Shown: piece by piece, positions 44,533 to 52,708 of the stretch
Layout: every line of letters starts with the position of its first letter
How positions within the stretch are numbered: the stretch's first letter is position 1
Source of the DNA: an uncultured Pseudomonadota bacterium
GTDB taxonomy: Bacteria; Pseudomonadota; Gammaproteobacteria; Burkholderiales; Rhodocyclaceae
Direction of reading: 5' to 3'
NCBI GenBank assembly: GCA_903870055.1
Contig: CAIQBG010000016.1
Coordinates: 1-52,708, forward strand
Length of the DNA stretch: 52,708 nt
Notes under the pieces: model-generated
The model's input: only the letters and a program-made list of their open reading frames with translations
What the model was told of the DNA's origin: nothing
The model's database searches: none
Program-made: the position numbers and the translations under genes

Positions 44533-45012
44533 GTGAGTTTTACTAAAACTCAATCCCGTTTTAGCTTTAGTAGGGCATCAAGGCTACTTAAGCCGTCAGA
44601 GTTCCAGACGGTCTTTGATGCCCGTAAAGCTTGCCGAGGGCAATGGCTGACCGTACATCGTTATCAGCCCAGCCAATCTCGAGCGTGCTCTGACAATGAG
44701 CAGACCGACATCATCGAAAGTGCAAACGCGACCAGCCGGCTGGGCCTGATTGTGGCCAAACGGTTGGTGGCCGCGTCTGCGCGTCGCAATCTGATCCGCC
44801 GCATTTTGCGTGAGCATTTCCGGACGACCCCCGCGAGTTTTCCGCCGGGCGACTGGATTATCCGCCTGCACGAGTCGCCGTTCCGCGTTAAAAAAGGCGA
44901 GGCAGCGCCGACCCGTCTGCAGGTGGTTACCGGTTTACGCACCGATGTGACGCAGCTGATGAACCGCGTTGCCGGCCAGATCAGAAAAGAAAATCCGGGC
45001 AGCCCATCGTGA
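44533..45012 (+). CDS. rnpA: ribonuclease P protein component
   Basis: A 159-aa basic protein subunit of RNase P, which matures tRNA 5' ends. [16 protein letters not shown] at the N-terminus and the RNR-like motif [16 protein letters not shown] are diagnostic. It starts at a GTG (44533). It is longer than the typical 115-130 aa because of an insert at about residues 45-65 ([13 protein letters not shown] region) and a C-terminal tail. It overlaps yidD by four bases. Confidence 0.93.
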   Translation: MSFTKTQSRFSFSRASRLLKPSEFQTVFDARKACRGQWLTVHRYQPSQSRACSDNEQTDIIESANATSRLGLIVAKRLVAASARRNLIRRILREHFRTTPASFPPGDWIIRLHESPFRVKKGEAAPTRLQVVTGLRTDVTQLMNRVAGQIRKENPGSPS

Positions 45013-45263
45013 GCGCAGCTGTGGATAAGCTGATTGCGCTGCCGGGCAGACTGATTCAACAGCTACTTTTAGGGCTGATCCAGGTCTATCGCTATGCCCT
45101 AAGCCCGTTTCTGGGGCAGCGTTGCCGCTTTTATCCGAGTTGTTCTGCTTATGCGGCAGAAGCTTTAACCCGATATGGTCCGCTCCGCGGCACCTGGTTG
45201 GCTATAAAAAGAGTGCTCCGTTGTCACCCTTTCCACCCCGGTGGTCACGATCCTGTGCCCTGA
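45009..45263 (+). CDS. yidD: membrane protein insertion efficiency factor YidD
   Basis: An 84-aa protein with the invariant [31 protein letters not shown] and the [13 protein letters not shown] ending. It assists YidC-dependent insertion. The GTG start (45009) overlaps the rnpA stop (GTGA), so the two are translationally coupled. yidC follows after 75 bases. Confidence 0.95.
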   Translation: MSAAVDKLIALPGRLIQQLLLGLIQVYRYALSPFLGQRCRFYPSCSAYAAEALTRYGPLRGTWLAIKRVLRCHPFHPGGHDPVP

Positions 45264-45338
45264 ATCTGGTACCCTTGCATGCTTTGTGGCGTTGCGAATG
45301 CGGCGCACGATTTTTTGAACCTTCTCGCTGGCTGAACT

Positions 45339-46988
45339 ATGGATTACCGTCGTTTATTTCTTACCCTTATTTTCACTATCTCCGTATTCCTGCTTTGGGA
45401 AGGTTGGGGTCAGCATAAAGCTGAACAGAAGGCCGCCAATATGCCGGCTGCTACGCAAGCTGCGGACTCGCCTAAGGGTTCGGTAGACTTGCGCGCCAAG
45501 GATGGCAGCGCCGTTCCTGCGCGTAGCAATGGCAATGGCGACAAGTTGGCCAGCCAGCCAGCCGCCGCAGTCAATGCGCCGACCATTACCGTTAAGACGG
45601 ATGAATACGTTGCAACGATTAGCCTGGCCGGTGCCAGCGTAACTAATCTGGAACTGATCAAGCACAAGGGTGATGATCAATCAGGTTATGTGGAACTGTT
45701 TGGCAAGACGCATAACTATGCCGCGCAGTCGGGACTGATCGGTGACGGCATGCCGAACCACAAGACTTTGTGGCGTCAGGTCTCTACGGGTACTGAACTG
45801 AAGGCTGGCCAGAATAGTCTGGACGTGGCTTTCGAAGCGGATGCTGCTAACGGTGGCAAAGTGACCAAGACCCTCACCTTCAAGCGCGGTGAATACGACA
45901 TCAACGTGACGTATCGTCTGAAGGGTGCTGCGGCCGATAAGGTTGATGCCTACTTCCAACTGACGCGTGACGACAAGTCGCCTGCGGGTGACCCGCGCAT
46001 GGTGAGTGTATTCACTGGCCCGGCTTTTTACACCGATGCGCAGAAGTTCAACAAAATCAAATTTGCCGATATCGCTGACGGTAGCGCCAAGTTTGAAAAA
46101 ACCGCAAATGACGGTTGGGTCGCTATGATCCAGCACTACTTTGTTACAGCCTTCCTGCCAGCCGCTGGTGTGCCGCGCGAGTTTTACACGCGTCAGGTAG
46201 AGCCGGGCGTCTTTGCCGCCGGTGTGATCGTGCCGATGCCAGCCGCCAAGGATGGTGTGAGCACGCTGAGCGTTCCGCTGTACGCCGGCCCACAAGAACA
46301 CAGCACGCTTGAAAAGGTTGCCCCGGGTTTTGATCTGGTTGTTGACTATGGTTGGCTAACGGTTCTGGCCGCACCGATTTTCTGGGTACTGGAATGGCTC
46401 GAAGAGCTGATCGGTAACTGGGGCTGGGCTATTGTGATCATGACCATCATGCTCAAGCTGATCTTCTTCCCGCTGTCTGCTGCTAGCTACAAATCGATGG
46501 CCCGTATGCGTACGGTTACGCCACGTCTGATGGCGTTGAAAGAGCGCTATGGCAGTGACAAGCAGAAGCTGAACCAGGAAATGATGGATCTGTACCGCAA
46601 GGAAAAGATCAATCCGCTGGGTGGCTGCCTGCCGATCCTGGTACAGATTCCCGTGTTCATTGCGCTGTACTGGGTGTTGCTCGGTGCCGTTGAAATGCGT
46701 AATGCGCCATGGGTGGGCTGGATTCATGATCTGACCCAACCGGATCCGTTCTACATTCTGCCGGCCATCATGATGGCAACGATGCTGTTCCAGGTTAAGT
46801 TGAATCCAACACCGCCGGACCCTGTGCAAGCCAAGATCATGTGGATTATGCCGCTGGGCTTTGGTGTGATGTTCTTCTTCTTCCCGGCAGGTCTGGTGCT
46901 GTACTGGACGGTGAACAACATGCTGTCGATCGCCCAGCAGTGGGCCATCAACCGCAAGATTGAAACCGCTAAGCACACGCACCGCTAA
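45339..46988 (+). CDS. yidC: membrane protein insertase YidC
   Basis: A 549-aa inner-membrane insertase. One N-terminal helix (about 4-20) precedes a large periplasmic beta domain (about 60-340), with an Ala-rich linker before it. The catalytic membrane part follows, with [20 protein letters not shown] (including the conserved Arg region downstream), [20 protein letters not shown] and [16 protein letters not shown]. Length matches the Gram-negative form. It lies within rpmH-rnpA-yidD-yidC-mnmE. Confidence 0.97.
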   Translation: MDYRRLFLTLIFTISVFLLWEGWGQHKAEQKAANMPAATQAADSPKGSVDLRAKDGSAVPARSNGNGDKLASQPAAAVNAPTITVKTDEYVATISLAGASVTNLELIKHKGDDQSGYVELFGKTHNYAAQSGLIGDGMPNHKTLWRQVSTGTELKAGQNSLDVAFEADAANGGKVTKTLTFKRGEYDINVTYRLKGAAADKVDAYFQLTRDDKSPAGDPRMVSVFTGPAFYTDAQKFNKIKFADIADGSAKFEKTANDGWVAMIQHYFVTAFLPAAGVPREFYTRQVEPGVFAAGVIVPMPAAKDGVSTLSVPLYAGPQEHSTLEKVAPGFDLVVDYGWLTVLAAPIFWVLEWLEELIGNWGWAIVIMTIMLKLIFFPLSAASYKSMARMRTVTPRLMALKERYGSDKQKLNQEMMDLYRKEKINPLGGCLPILVQIPVFIALYWVLLGAVEMRNAPWVGWIHDLTQPDPFYILPAIMMATMLFQVKLNPTPPDPVQAKIMWIMPLGFGVMFFFFPAGLVLYWTVNNMLSIAQQWAINRKIETAKHTHR

Positions 46989-46989
46989 G

Positions 46990-48324
46990 ATGATTAACCC
47001 ACCCATCGCGGCCATCGCCACGGCGCCGGGTCGTGGTGGGGTGGGCATCGTACGGTTGTCAGGCGCCGGCCTGGCATCCTGGATAGAACCACTTACCGGC
47101 AAGCCCCAGTCGGCCAGTTTTGCGCAACCGCGGGTTGCAACCCTCACCCATTTTGTTGATGCCGCCGGCCAGGTGCTGGATGAAGGCCTGCTGATTTATT
47201 TTGCAGGCCCGCATTCGTTTACCGGTGAAGATGTCATTGAACTGCAGGGCCACGGTGGCCCGGTGGTGATGCAACTCTTGCTGGCGCGGTGTCTGGATCT
47301 GGGTGCGCGATTGGCGGAGCCGGGCGAATTTACGCGACGCGCATTTCTTAATGGCAAACTGGATCTGGCACAGGCCGAGGCCGTTGCCGATCTAATTAAT
47401 GCTTCCACCGCCACGGCGGCACGCTCCGCCGTGCGCTCGTTGCAAGGCGAGTTTTCCAAAGCGATTGATGCACTGATTCAGCCGCTGATTGAATTGCGTG
47501 CGCTGACCGAAGCGACGCTGGATTTTCCCGAAGAAGAAGTCGATTTTATTAAAAGCATTCAGGCCGAATCACGCCTGAGCGGCATTCGCGAAGCGCTGAC
47601 CCATGTGCAAGCCAGCGCGCGGCAAGGCAAGTTGCTGCAGGATGGTTTAACCGTGGTGCTGATTGGTCAACCCAATGTGGGCAAGTCATCGCTGCTTAAT
47701 GCTTTGGCCGGTGAAGACCTGGCGATTGTGACGCCGGTGGCTGGTACCACGCGCGATGTGGTGCGCGCCCATCTGCAAATCGAAGGCGTGCCCTTGCACG
47801 TAATCGACACGGCGGGTCTGCACGAAACCAGCGATGAAGTAGAGCGACTCGGCATTGAGCGCACCTGGAACGAAATTCAAAAAGCGGATGTGGCGGTGTT
47901 GCTCACCGATGCACAGCACGGACTTACCGCTGCCGAAGAAGCCATCATTGCGCGACTGCCCGAAGGCACGACGCGCGTGATGGTGCAGAACAAAATTGAT
48001 CTGGCGGCGGGCGGAACGAGCGACCCGGCGGCACTGGCGGTCTCCGCTAAAACCGGCGCCGGTGTCGATGCGCTGCGCGCACGTTTATTACATATTGCCG
48101 GCTGGCAACCGGGCGAGAGTTTGTTTATTGCACGCGAGCGGCATCTGCGTGCATTGAGCGATGCGGCGGAACATCTGGCAACGGCCGAGGCCGCACTAAC
48201 TGCGCTGGAACTCTTTGCCGAAGAATTGCGGCTGGCGCATAAAGCCCTGCAAAGCATTACCGGGGAATACACACCGGATGATCTGCTCGGCGACATCTTC
48301 TCGCGCTTTTGTATCGGTAAGTAA
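46990..48324 (+). CDS. mnmE: tRNA modification GTPase MnmE
   Basis: A 444-aa GTPase that, with MnmG, places the 5-carboxymethylaminomethyl group on U34 of tRNAs. The N-terminal THF-binding domain starts [20 protein letters not shown]. The G domain has [21 protein letters not shown] and NKID. The C-terminal catalytic CIGK ends the protein. Start at the ATG at 46990, one base after the yidC stop; an earlier in-frame ATG overlaps yidC. mnmG, often nearby, is not in the window. Confidence 0.97.
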   Translation: MINPPIAAIATAPGRGGVGIVRLSGAGLASWIEPLTGKPQSASFAQPRVATLTHFVDAAGQVLDEGLLIYFAGPHSFTGEDVIELQGHGGPVVMQLLLARCLDLGARLAEPGEFTRRAFLNGKLDLAQAEAVADLINASTATAARSAVRSLQGEFSKAIDALIQPLIELRALTEATLDFPEEEVDFIKSIQAESRLSGIREALTHVQASARQGKLLQDGLTVVLIGQPNVGKSSLLNALAGEDLAIVTPVAGTTRDVVRAHLQIEGVPLHVIDTAGLHETSDEVERLGIERTWNEIQKADVAVLLTDAQHGLTAAEEAIIARLPEGTTRVMVQNKIDLAAGGTSDPAALAVSAKTGAGVDALRARLLHIAGWQPGESLFIARERHLRALSDAAEHLATAEAALTALELFAEELRLAHKALQSITGEYTPDDLLGDIFSRFCIGK

Positions 48325-48326
48325 TC

Positions 48327-48677
48327 ATGGCCTGGCTTGTTACCAAATATCTAATCACCGCAGCTGTTGTGGTACTGGTCTCTGAAGTAGCCAAGCGCAG
48401 CGATAAGCTAGGCGGGCTCGTTGCCGCATTACCGATGGTGACGTTTCTGGCGCTGATCTGGCTTTACGTAGAGAAACAGCCTGCGGAAAAAATCTCCAAT
48501 CACGCGTGGTACACGTTCTGGTACGTGGTGCCAACGCTGCCGATGTTCCTGGCCTTTCCGTTAATACATGACCGTATTGGATTCTGGCCAACGATGGCAG
48601 CCTGTGTGGGCATTACGATTGTGTGCTTTGCAGCCTTTGCTTATCTGATGAAGCATTTTGGCGTGGAACTTTTGTAG
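48327..48677 (+). CDS. DUF3147-family membrane protein
   Basis: A 116-aa protein with four predicted helices. The pattern YLITAAVVVLVSEVAKRSDKLGGLVAALPMVTFLALIWLYVE matches the DUF3147 family of small inner-membrane proteins of unknown function. It begins 2 bases after mnmE and is probably co-transcribed. Confidence 0.78.
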   Translation: MAWLVTKYLITAAVVVLVSEVAKRSDKLGGLVAALPMVTFLALIWLYVEKQPAEKISNHAWYTFWYVVPTLPMFLAFPLIHDRIGFWPTMAACVGITIVCFAAFAYLMKHFGVELL

Positions 48678-48686
48678 AGGTTTGCG

Positions 48687-49094
48687 ATGAAGCGATTCCT
48701 GATAGTTGTGAGTTCTGTCTTGGCGCTGACGGGTTGTGCACCGTCTCTCTTTCCCGTGGAAATGCCGGTAACGGCATCCTTGTCGGATTCTGGCGGTACG
48801 GCGTCGCTTGTGCCGTATCAACCGTTAGTCGTGCGTTTACCCACGAACCCAAGCACGGGTTATGGCTGGCGCTATACGGTTACTGGTGATGATGTGTTGC
48901 TTCTGGATACGGTAAGCGGCGAGTCGCCGGCGCCCAATGGCATGGTGGGTGCACCGGGTGAGCAGGTGTGGTCGTTCCGTGCACAGGGCGCAGGCCGTGC
49001 TGTGCTGACGTACATGTACGCGCGTTCGTGGGAAAAGAACACGCCGCCCGCCAAGACTTTTACGCTTAAGGTTGAGGTAGCGCCCGGGCAGTAA
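48687..49094 (+). CDS. chagasin-like (I42) protease-inhibitor lipoprotein
   Basis: A 135-aa predicted lipoprotein (lipobox LTGC, Cys17). The mature part carries the chagasin loops: NPSTGYGW (about 53-60), GAPGEQVWSFRAQGAG and YARSWEK. Chagasin-family proteins inhibit papain-like cysteine proteases through these three loops. Anchored in the envelope it would act on periplasmic or external proteases; target unknown. Its 3' end overlaps the convergent flavoprotein gene by 29 bases. Confidence 0.8.
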   Translation: MKRFLIVVSSVLALTGCAPSLFPVEMPVTASLSDSGGTASLVPYQPLVVRLPTNPSTGYGWRYTVTGDDVLLLDTVSGESPAPNGMVGAPGEQVWSFRAQGAGRAVLTYMYARSWEKNTPPAKTFTLKVEVAPGQ

Positions 49095-50334
49095 GCCAGG
49101 CCAGCGCACCGCGACCGGCGTGTAGACCGGTGGCCAGGCAGCCGTTGAGCAGATAGCCGCCGGTGGGCGCTTCCCAATCGAGCATTTCACCGGCAACAAA
49201 AACACCCGGCAGTTGCTTAAGCATGAAGTCCTGATCGATGTTGCCAAAGCTGATGCCGCCCGCCGTGCTGATGGCTTCGGCAATGGGGCGTGTGGTGTCC
49301 ACGGTGATGGGCAGTGCTTTGATGGTTGCTGCGAGCGTTTTAAGATCGCTGATCTGCTCTTTGTTGAGTACTTCGTAAAGCAAGGCGGTTTTAACGCCGT
49401 TGAAACCGAGTGCCGATTTGAGATAACTCGATAGCGATTTGCTGCCGCGCCGGCAGAGCGCATCCAGAATTTTTTCGGCGCTACGATCTGGTGCGAGATC
49501 GATATAAAACGTGGCGCTGCCGGTGGCGTTGATGGTTTCGCGCAGCGGGCGCGACATTGCGTAGATCAGACTGCCTTCAATGCTTTCGCGGCTGACCATG
49601 CATTCGCCCTGGCGGTGATGTGCGTTGCCCGCGTGATCGGTAAAACTAATGACAATGGATTTGAGCGGTTCGCCTGAAAACTTTTGTTTCAGCAGCGCGG
49701 ACCACGCCACGTTAAATCCGCAGTTGGCGCTTTGTAGGGGTGTGATGTCGACGCCCTTGTTGCCAAGCGGGGCTGCCCAGCTGCCATCTGAACCGAGTTT
49801 TGGCCAGCTGGCGCCACCCAGTGCCAGAAGGGTGGCATCGGTTTTAATGGTGAGGTTGCCATCCGGGCCGGCCAGTTGCAACGATCCATCATCAGCCCAG
49901 CCCAGCCAGCGATGACGCACATGGAAGCGCACGCCGTTCTGGCGCAGGCGATGCAGCCAGGCACGCAGCAAAGGCGCCGCTTTCATCTCTTTAGGGAAGA
50001 CACGCCCTGAGGTGCCGACAAAGGTGTCGATGCCGAGGGTATGTATCCAGGTGCGCAGCGCTTCTGGTGTGAACTGATCCAGACTGCATTGCAACAAGGC
50101 TTGTTCTGCACCGTAACGCGTACAGAATTTTTTGTAGTCTTCGCTGTGCGTGATGTTGAGGCCACCGATACCGGCGAGCAGGAGCTTGCGCCCTACCGAG
50201 GGCATGGCGTCGTACAGATCCACTTGCACGCCAGCCTGGCTTAGCACCTCAGCGGCCATCAAGCCGGCCGGCCCGCCGCCAATGATGGCAACGTTCTGGT
50301 TGGTAAGAGTGGCGGCAGACTCGGGTTTTGTCAT
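49066..50334 (-). CDS. HI0933-like FAD-dependent oxidoreductase (TIGR03862 type)
   Basis: A 422-aa flavoprotein. The dinucleotide-binding GGGPAGLMAAEVL (19-31) opens the protein, followed by GRKLLLAGIGGLNITHSE and a C-terminal GGISFGNIDQDFMLKQLPGVFVAGEMLDWEAPTGGYLLNGCLATG. These are the HI0933/YhiN family marks. The activity is not established. It overlaps the chagasin-like gene tail-to-tail by 29 bases and lies 25 bases downstream of ahpF, on the same strand. Confidence 0.85.
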   Translation of the reverse strand: MTKPESAATLTNQNVAIIGGGPAGLMAAEVLSQAGVQVDLYDAMPSVGRKLLLAGIGGLNITHSEDYKKFCTRYGAEQALLQCSLDQFTPEALRTWIHTLGIDTFVGTSGRVFPKEMKAAPLLRAWLHRLRQNGVRFHVRHRWLGWADDGSLQLAGPDGNLTIKTDATLLALGGASWPKLGSDGSWAAPLGNKGVDITPLQSANCGFNVAWSALLKQKFSGEPLKSIVISFTDHAGNAHHRQGECMVSRESIEGSLIYAMSRPLRETINATGSATFYIDLAPDRSAEKILDALCRRGSKSLSSYLKSALGFNGVKTALLYEVLNKEQISDLKTLAATIKALPITVDTTRPIAEAISTAGGISFGNIDQDFMLKQLPGVFVAGEMLDWEAPTGGYLLNGCLATGLHAGRGALAWLTARALPQP

Positions 50335-50359
50335 GCCGCCATTTTACGCTGCGCTGCTA

Positions 50360-51934
50360 TCAGGCTGGTGCTGAACTGCGGATGAGGTAGTCGAAAGCAC
50401 CGAGCGACGCTTTGGCGCCCTCACCCATGGCGATGATGATTTGCTTGTAGGGCACGGTGGTGCAGTCGCCGGCGGCAAAGATACCGGTGGCAGATGTCTG
50501 TCCACGGCTGTCGACTTCGATCTCGCCCATTTTGGAAAGGTTGAGCGTGCCCTTGAGCCAATCGGTATTGGGTAGCAAACCGATCTGCACAAAGATGCCT
50601 TCGAGTTCAAGGTGGATGTTCTCGTCGGTTTCACGGTTTTTGTAGACGAGGCCATTGACCTTATTGCCATCACCCAGCACTTCCATGGTTTGCGCATTCT
50701 TCAGAATGACTACGTTGGGCATACTGGCCAGCTTGCGCTGGAGCACGGCATCGGCCCGCAACTCGGCACCGAATTCGATGAGCGTGACGTGACCGACGAT
50801 ACCGGCCAGATCAATGGCGGCTTCAACACCGGAGTTACCACCACCGACCACGGCAACGCGCTTGCCTTTGAAGAGTGGGCCATCGCAATGCGGGCAGTAG
50901 GCCACGCCTTTGCCGCGGTATTCCTGTTCGCCCGGTACGTTAAGCTCGCGCCAACGGGCACCGGTGGAGAGGATGACACTCTTGGCTTTTAATACAGCAC
51001 CGCTGGCGGTGCGTACTTCGGCGTAACCACCGGCTTCGGTGGCGGGCGTGAGCGATTCGGCGCGCTGCAGGTTCATGATGTCCACGTCGTAAGACTTCAC
51101 GTGCTGTTCCAGCTGCGTAACAAGCTTCGGCCCTTCTGTCTCTTGTACGGAGATGAAGTTTTCGATGCCAAGGGTGTCCATCACCTGGCCACCGAAACGC
51201 TCGGCCAGGATGCCGGTGCGGATGCCTTTACGGGCAGCGTAAACTGCTGCGGCCGAACCGGCTGGGCCACCACCGACGATGAGCACATCGTAGGGGGCGT
51301 GTGCGCTGATCTTTTCTGCTTCGCGGGCGGCGGCACCGGTGTCGAGCTTGGCGAGAATTTCTTCAATGGTCATACGGCCGGCGCCGAATTCTTCACCATT
51401 CAGGTAAACGGTAGGCACGGCCATGATCTGACGTGACTCGACGATGTCCTGGAACATGGCACCATCAATCATCGTGTGTTTCACACGTGGGTTAATCGCG
51501 GCCATGAGATTGAAGGCTTGCACAACGTCCGGGCAGTTGTGGCAGCTCAGCGAGATGAAGGTTTCGAATTCATAGTCGCCGGGCAGATTGCGGATCTGTT
51601 CGATGACGCTGGCGTCCACCTTCGGTGGATAGCCACCCATCTGCAGCAATGCGAGGACAAGCGAAGTGAACTCGTGACCCATGGGCAGGCCGGCAAAGCG
51701 GGCAACGCCACGTTGGTCCGGGTTGTTGAGCGGTGCGACACGGAACGAGGGCTTGAGTGCGGAATCGTTGCTCTTAACCACGCTCACTTTGTCGGAAAGC
51801 TCGGCGATTTCGTTGGCGAGTTCGCGCATCTGTTCCGAGTTGCCGCTCTCATCCAGCGAGGTAATCAGCTGGATCGGTTGCTCGAGGCGTTCGAGGTAGG
51901 CTTTGAGTTGTTCCTGAATGCTTGTGTCTAGCAT
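50360..51934 (-). CDS. ahpF: alkyl hydroperoxide reductase subunit F
   Basis: A 524-aa NADH-dependent flavoprotein that recharges AhpC. The N-terminal tandem thioredoxin-fold domain has the redox pair Cys131-x-x-Cys134 (CHNC). The thioredoxin-reductase-like part has the FAD motif [10 protein letters not shown] (221-230) and the second pair Cys347-x-x-Cys350 (CPHC). Start at the ATG at 51934 behind AAGGAGAAAC; a longer frame adds unrelated residues. It follows ahpC by 171 bases that contain a UUCG hairpin. Confidence 0.96.
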   Translation of the reverse strand: MLDTSIQEQLKAYLERLEQPIQLITSLDESGNSEQMRELANEIAELSDKVSVVKSNDSALKPSFRVAPLNNPDQRGVARFAGLPMGHEFTSLVLALLQMGGYPPKVDASVIEQIRNLPGDYEFETFISLSCHNCPDVVQAFNLMAAINPRVKHTMIDGAMFQDIVESRQIMAVPTVYLNGEEFGAGRMTIEEILAKLDTGAAAREAEKISAHAPYDVLIVGGGPAGSAAAVYAARKGIRTGILAERFGGQVMDTLGIENFISVQETEGPKLVTQLEQHVKSYDVDIMNLQRAESLTPATEAGGYAEVRTASGAVLKAKSVILSTGARWRELNVPGEQEYRGKGVAYCPHCDGPLFKGKRVAVVGGGNSGVEAAIDLAGIVGHVTLIEFGAELRADAVLQRKLASMPNVVILKNAQTMEVLGDGNKVNGLVYKNRETDENIHLELEGIFVQIGLLPNTDWLKGTLNLSKMGEIEVDSRGQTSATGIFAAGDCTTVPYKQIIIAMGEGAKASLGAFDYLIRSSAPA

Positions 51935-52042
51935 GGTGTTTCTCCTTGGTGCAGCGTGTAATGACATGGTGAAGCAGGGTCAAATTTAGGGTGCAGAAGC
52001 CCGACCGCCACTTGGCGATGTAATCACTATTTTTAGGGGGGT

Positions 52043-52064
52043 GCCCGGAGCCGAAGCCCCGGGC
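52043..52064 (-). terminator. UUCG-capped hairpin between ahpC and ahpF (partial terminator or attenuator)
   Basis: On the minus strand GCCCGGGGC and GCTCCGGGC form a 9-bp stem with one G-U pair around a TTCG tetraloop. There is no T run after it, so full termination is unlikely. It would favour ahpC over ahpF by partial termination or by protecting the ahpC message 3' end. Confidence 0.55.
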
Positions 52065-52105
52065 GTTCTCTGTTGCGGCTGTTTTTTATACCGCTCGGGT
52101 GCTAC

Positions 52106-52669
52106 TTAGATCTTGCCAACCAGATCCAGCGATGGCTTCAGCGTGGTAGCGCCTTCTTTCCACTTGGCTGGGCAAACTTCACCTGGGTGAGCGGCGGTGT
52201 ACTGGGCGGCCTTCAGCTTGCGCAGTGTTTCCGACACGTCACGTGCGATTTCGTTCGAGTGGATTTCAACGGTCTTGATGATGCCGTCCGGGTTGATGAT
52301 GAAGGTGCCGCGCAGTGCCAGGCCTTCTTCCGGAATGTGCACGCCAAAAGCGTTGGTCAGTTGATGTGTTGGGTCACCGATCAGTGGGAACTGAGCCTTG
52401 CCAACGGCTGGCGAGGTTTCGTGCCATACCTTGTGCGAGAAGTGCGTGTCGGTCGTCACGATGTAGACCTCGGCGCCAGCCTTCTGGAACTCGGCGTAGT
52501 TGTTGGCAGCATCTTCGATTTCAGTTGGGCAGTTGAAGGTGAAGGCGGCTGGCATGAAAATCAGCACAGACCATTTGCCCTTCAGGCTGGCTTCGGTAAC
52601 TTCGATGAATTTGCCGTTGTGGAAGGCTTGAACCTTGAACGGTTGGACTTGCGTGTTAACTAGTGACAT
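52106..52669 (-). CDS. ahpC: alkyl hydroperoxide reductase subunit C (peroxiredoxin)
   Basis: A 187-aa typical 2-Cys peroxiredoxin reducing hydrogen peroxide and organic peroxides. The peroxidatic Cys47 lies in FTFNCPTE and the resolving Cys166 in GEVCPAKW. The start MSLVNTQVQPFK at the ATG at 52669 follows CAGGAG. Its promoter lies beyond the window. OxyR, encoded at 36.8-37.8 kb, is the expected regulator. Confidence 0.97.
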   Translation of the reverse strand: MSLVNTQVQPFKVQAFHNGKFIEVTEASLKGKWSVLIFMPAAFTFNCPTEIEDAANNYAEFQKAGAEVYIVTTDTHFSHKVWHETSPAVGKAQFPLIGDPTHQLTNAFGVHIPEEGLALRGTFIINPDGIIKTVEIHSNEIARDVSETLRKLKAAQYTAAHPGEVCPAKWKEGATTLKPSLDLVGKI

Positions 52670-52708
52670 GGCTTGCTCCTGTTTTAAGTTTGGGTAAGGC
52701 AAATGTCT

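Overview
The window is a chromosomal segment of a Gram-negative betaproteobacterium. The gene content and protein sequences fit the order Neisseriales or a close relative: recA-recX, lptB-rpoN-hpf-ptsN-hprK, a large DUF3683 dehydrogenase fusion, and divergent dnaA-dnaN-gyrB and rpmH-rnpA-yidD-yidC-mnmE. The genus cannot be fixed by reading. The origin lies close by: dnaA, dnaN, gyrB, several DnaA boxes and three parS (ParB-binding) sites fall between 36.8 and 44.3 kb.

Layout. 1-1.69 kb is the edge of an AT-richer, mobile-looking element. It holds three minus-strand genes of unknown function (one cut by the window edge), three copies of an AGTCA-N5-TGACT palindrome, a dense run of hairpins between 454 and 813, and an intact tRNA-Arg(CCG). 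It abuts a broken minus-strand copy of tRNA-Arg that stops in its anticodon loop. 1.8-18.9 kb is core housekeeping: a cytochrome c, Rep helicase, RecA and RecX, LptB, sigma-54, Hpf, the PTS-Ntr pair PtsN and HPr kinase, the tRNA enzymes TtcA and Cca, a pteridine reductase, a COG1565 methyltransferase, an Slt-type lytic transglycosylase and 5-formyl-THF cyclo-ligase. 19.2-24.8 kb carries ilvA and the DUF3683 FAD/Fe-S fusion. 24.8-28.9 kb is a run of accessory genes: bestrophin, NTF2-like, MAPEG plus a metallo-beta-lactamase-fold hydrolase, an FMN reductase, and a superinfection-immunity-like protein.

28.9-36.3 kb is the most interesting accessory block. It contains a membrane-anchored HTH protein, four exported proteins or lipoproteins (one resembling PliI lysozyme inhibitors), an autotransporter, a YcgJ-like protein, a winged-helix/TolB-like/TPR regulator and a small winged-helix protein. 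Three copies of the palindrome TGTAACACGTTACA (one with an end mismatch) lie in the promoter regions of this block, which suggests one regulon for envelope or secreted proteins.

36.3-38.7 kb has a HIT protein, OxyR and an RsuA-like pseudouridine synthase, with parS sites around oxyR. 38.8-48.3 kb is the origin-proximal replication and translation core. 48.3-52.7 kb ends with a DUF3147 membrane protein, a chagasin-like lipoprotein, an HI0933-like flavoprotein and ahpC-ahpF. The peroxidase pair is a typical OxyR target.

Best candidates for something undescribed: (1) the element edge at the tRNA-Arg, with its own operator family and hairpin array, and (2) the TGTAACACGTTACA envelope regulon. 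No CRISPR array, insertion sequence or rRNA was seen.
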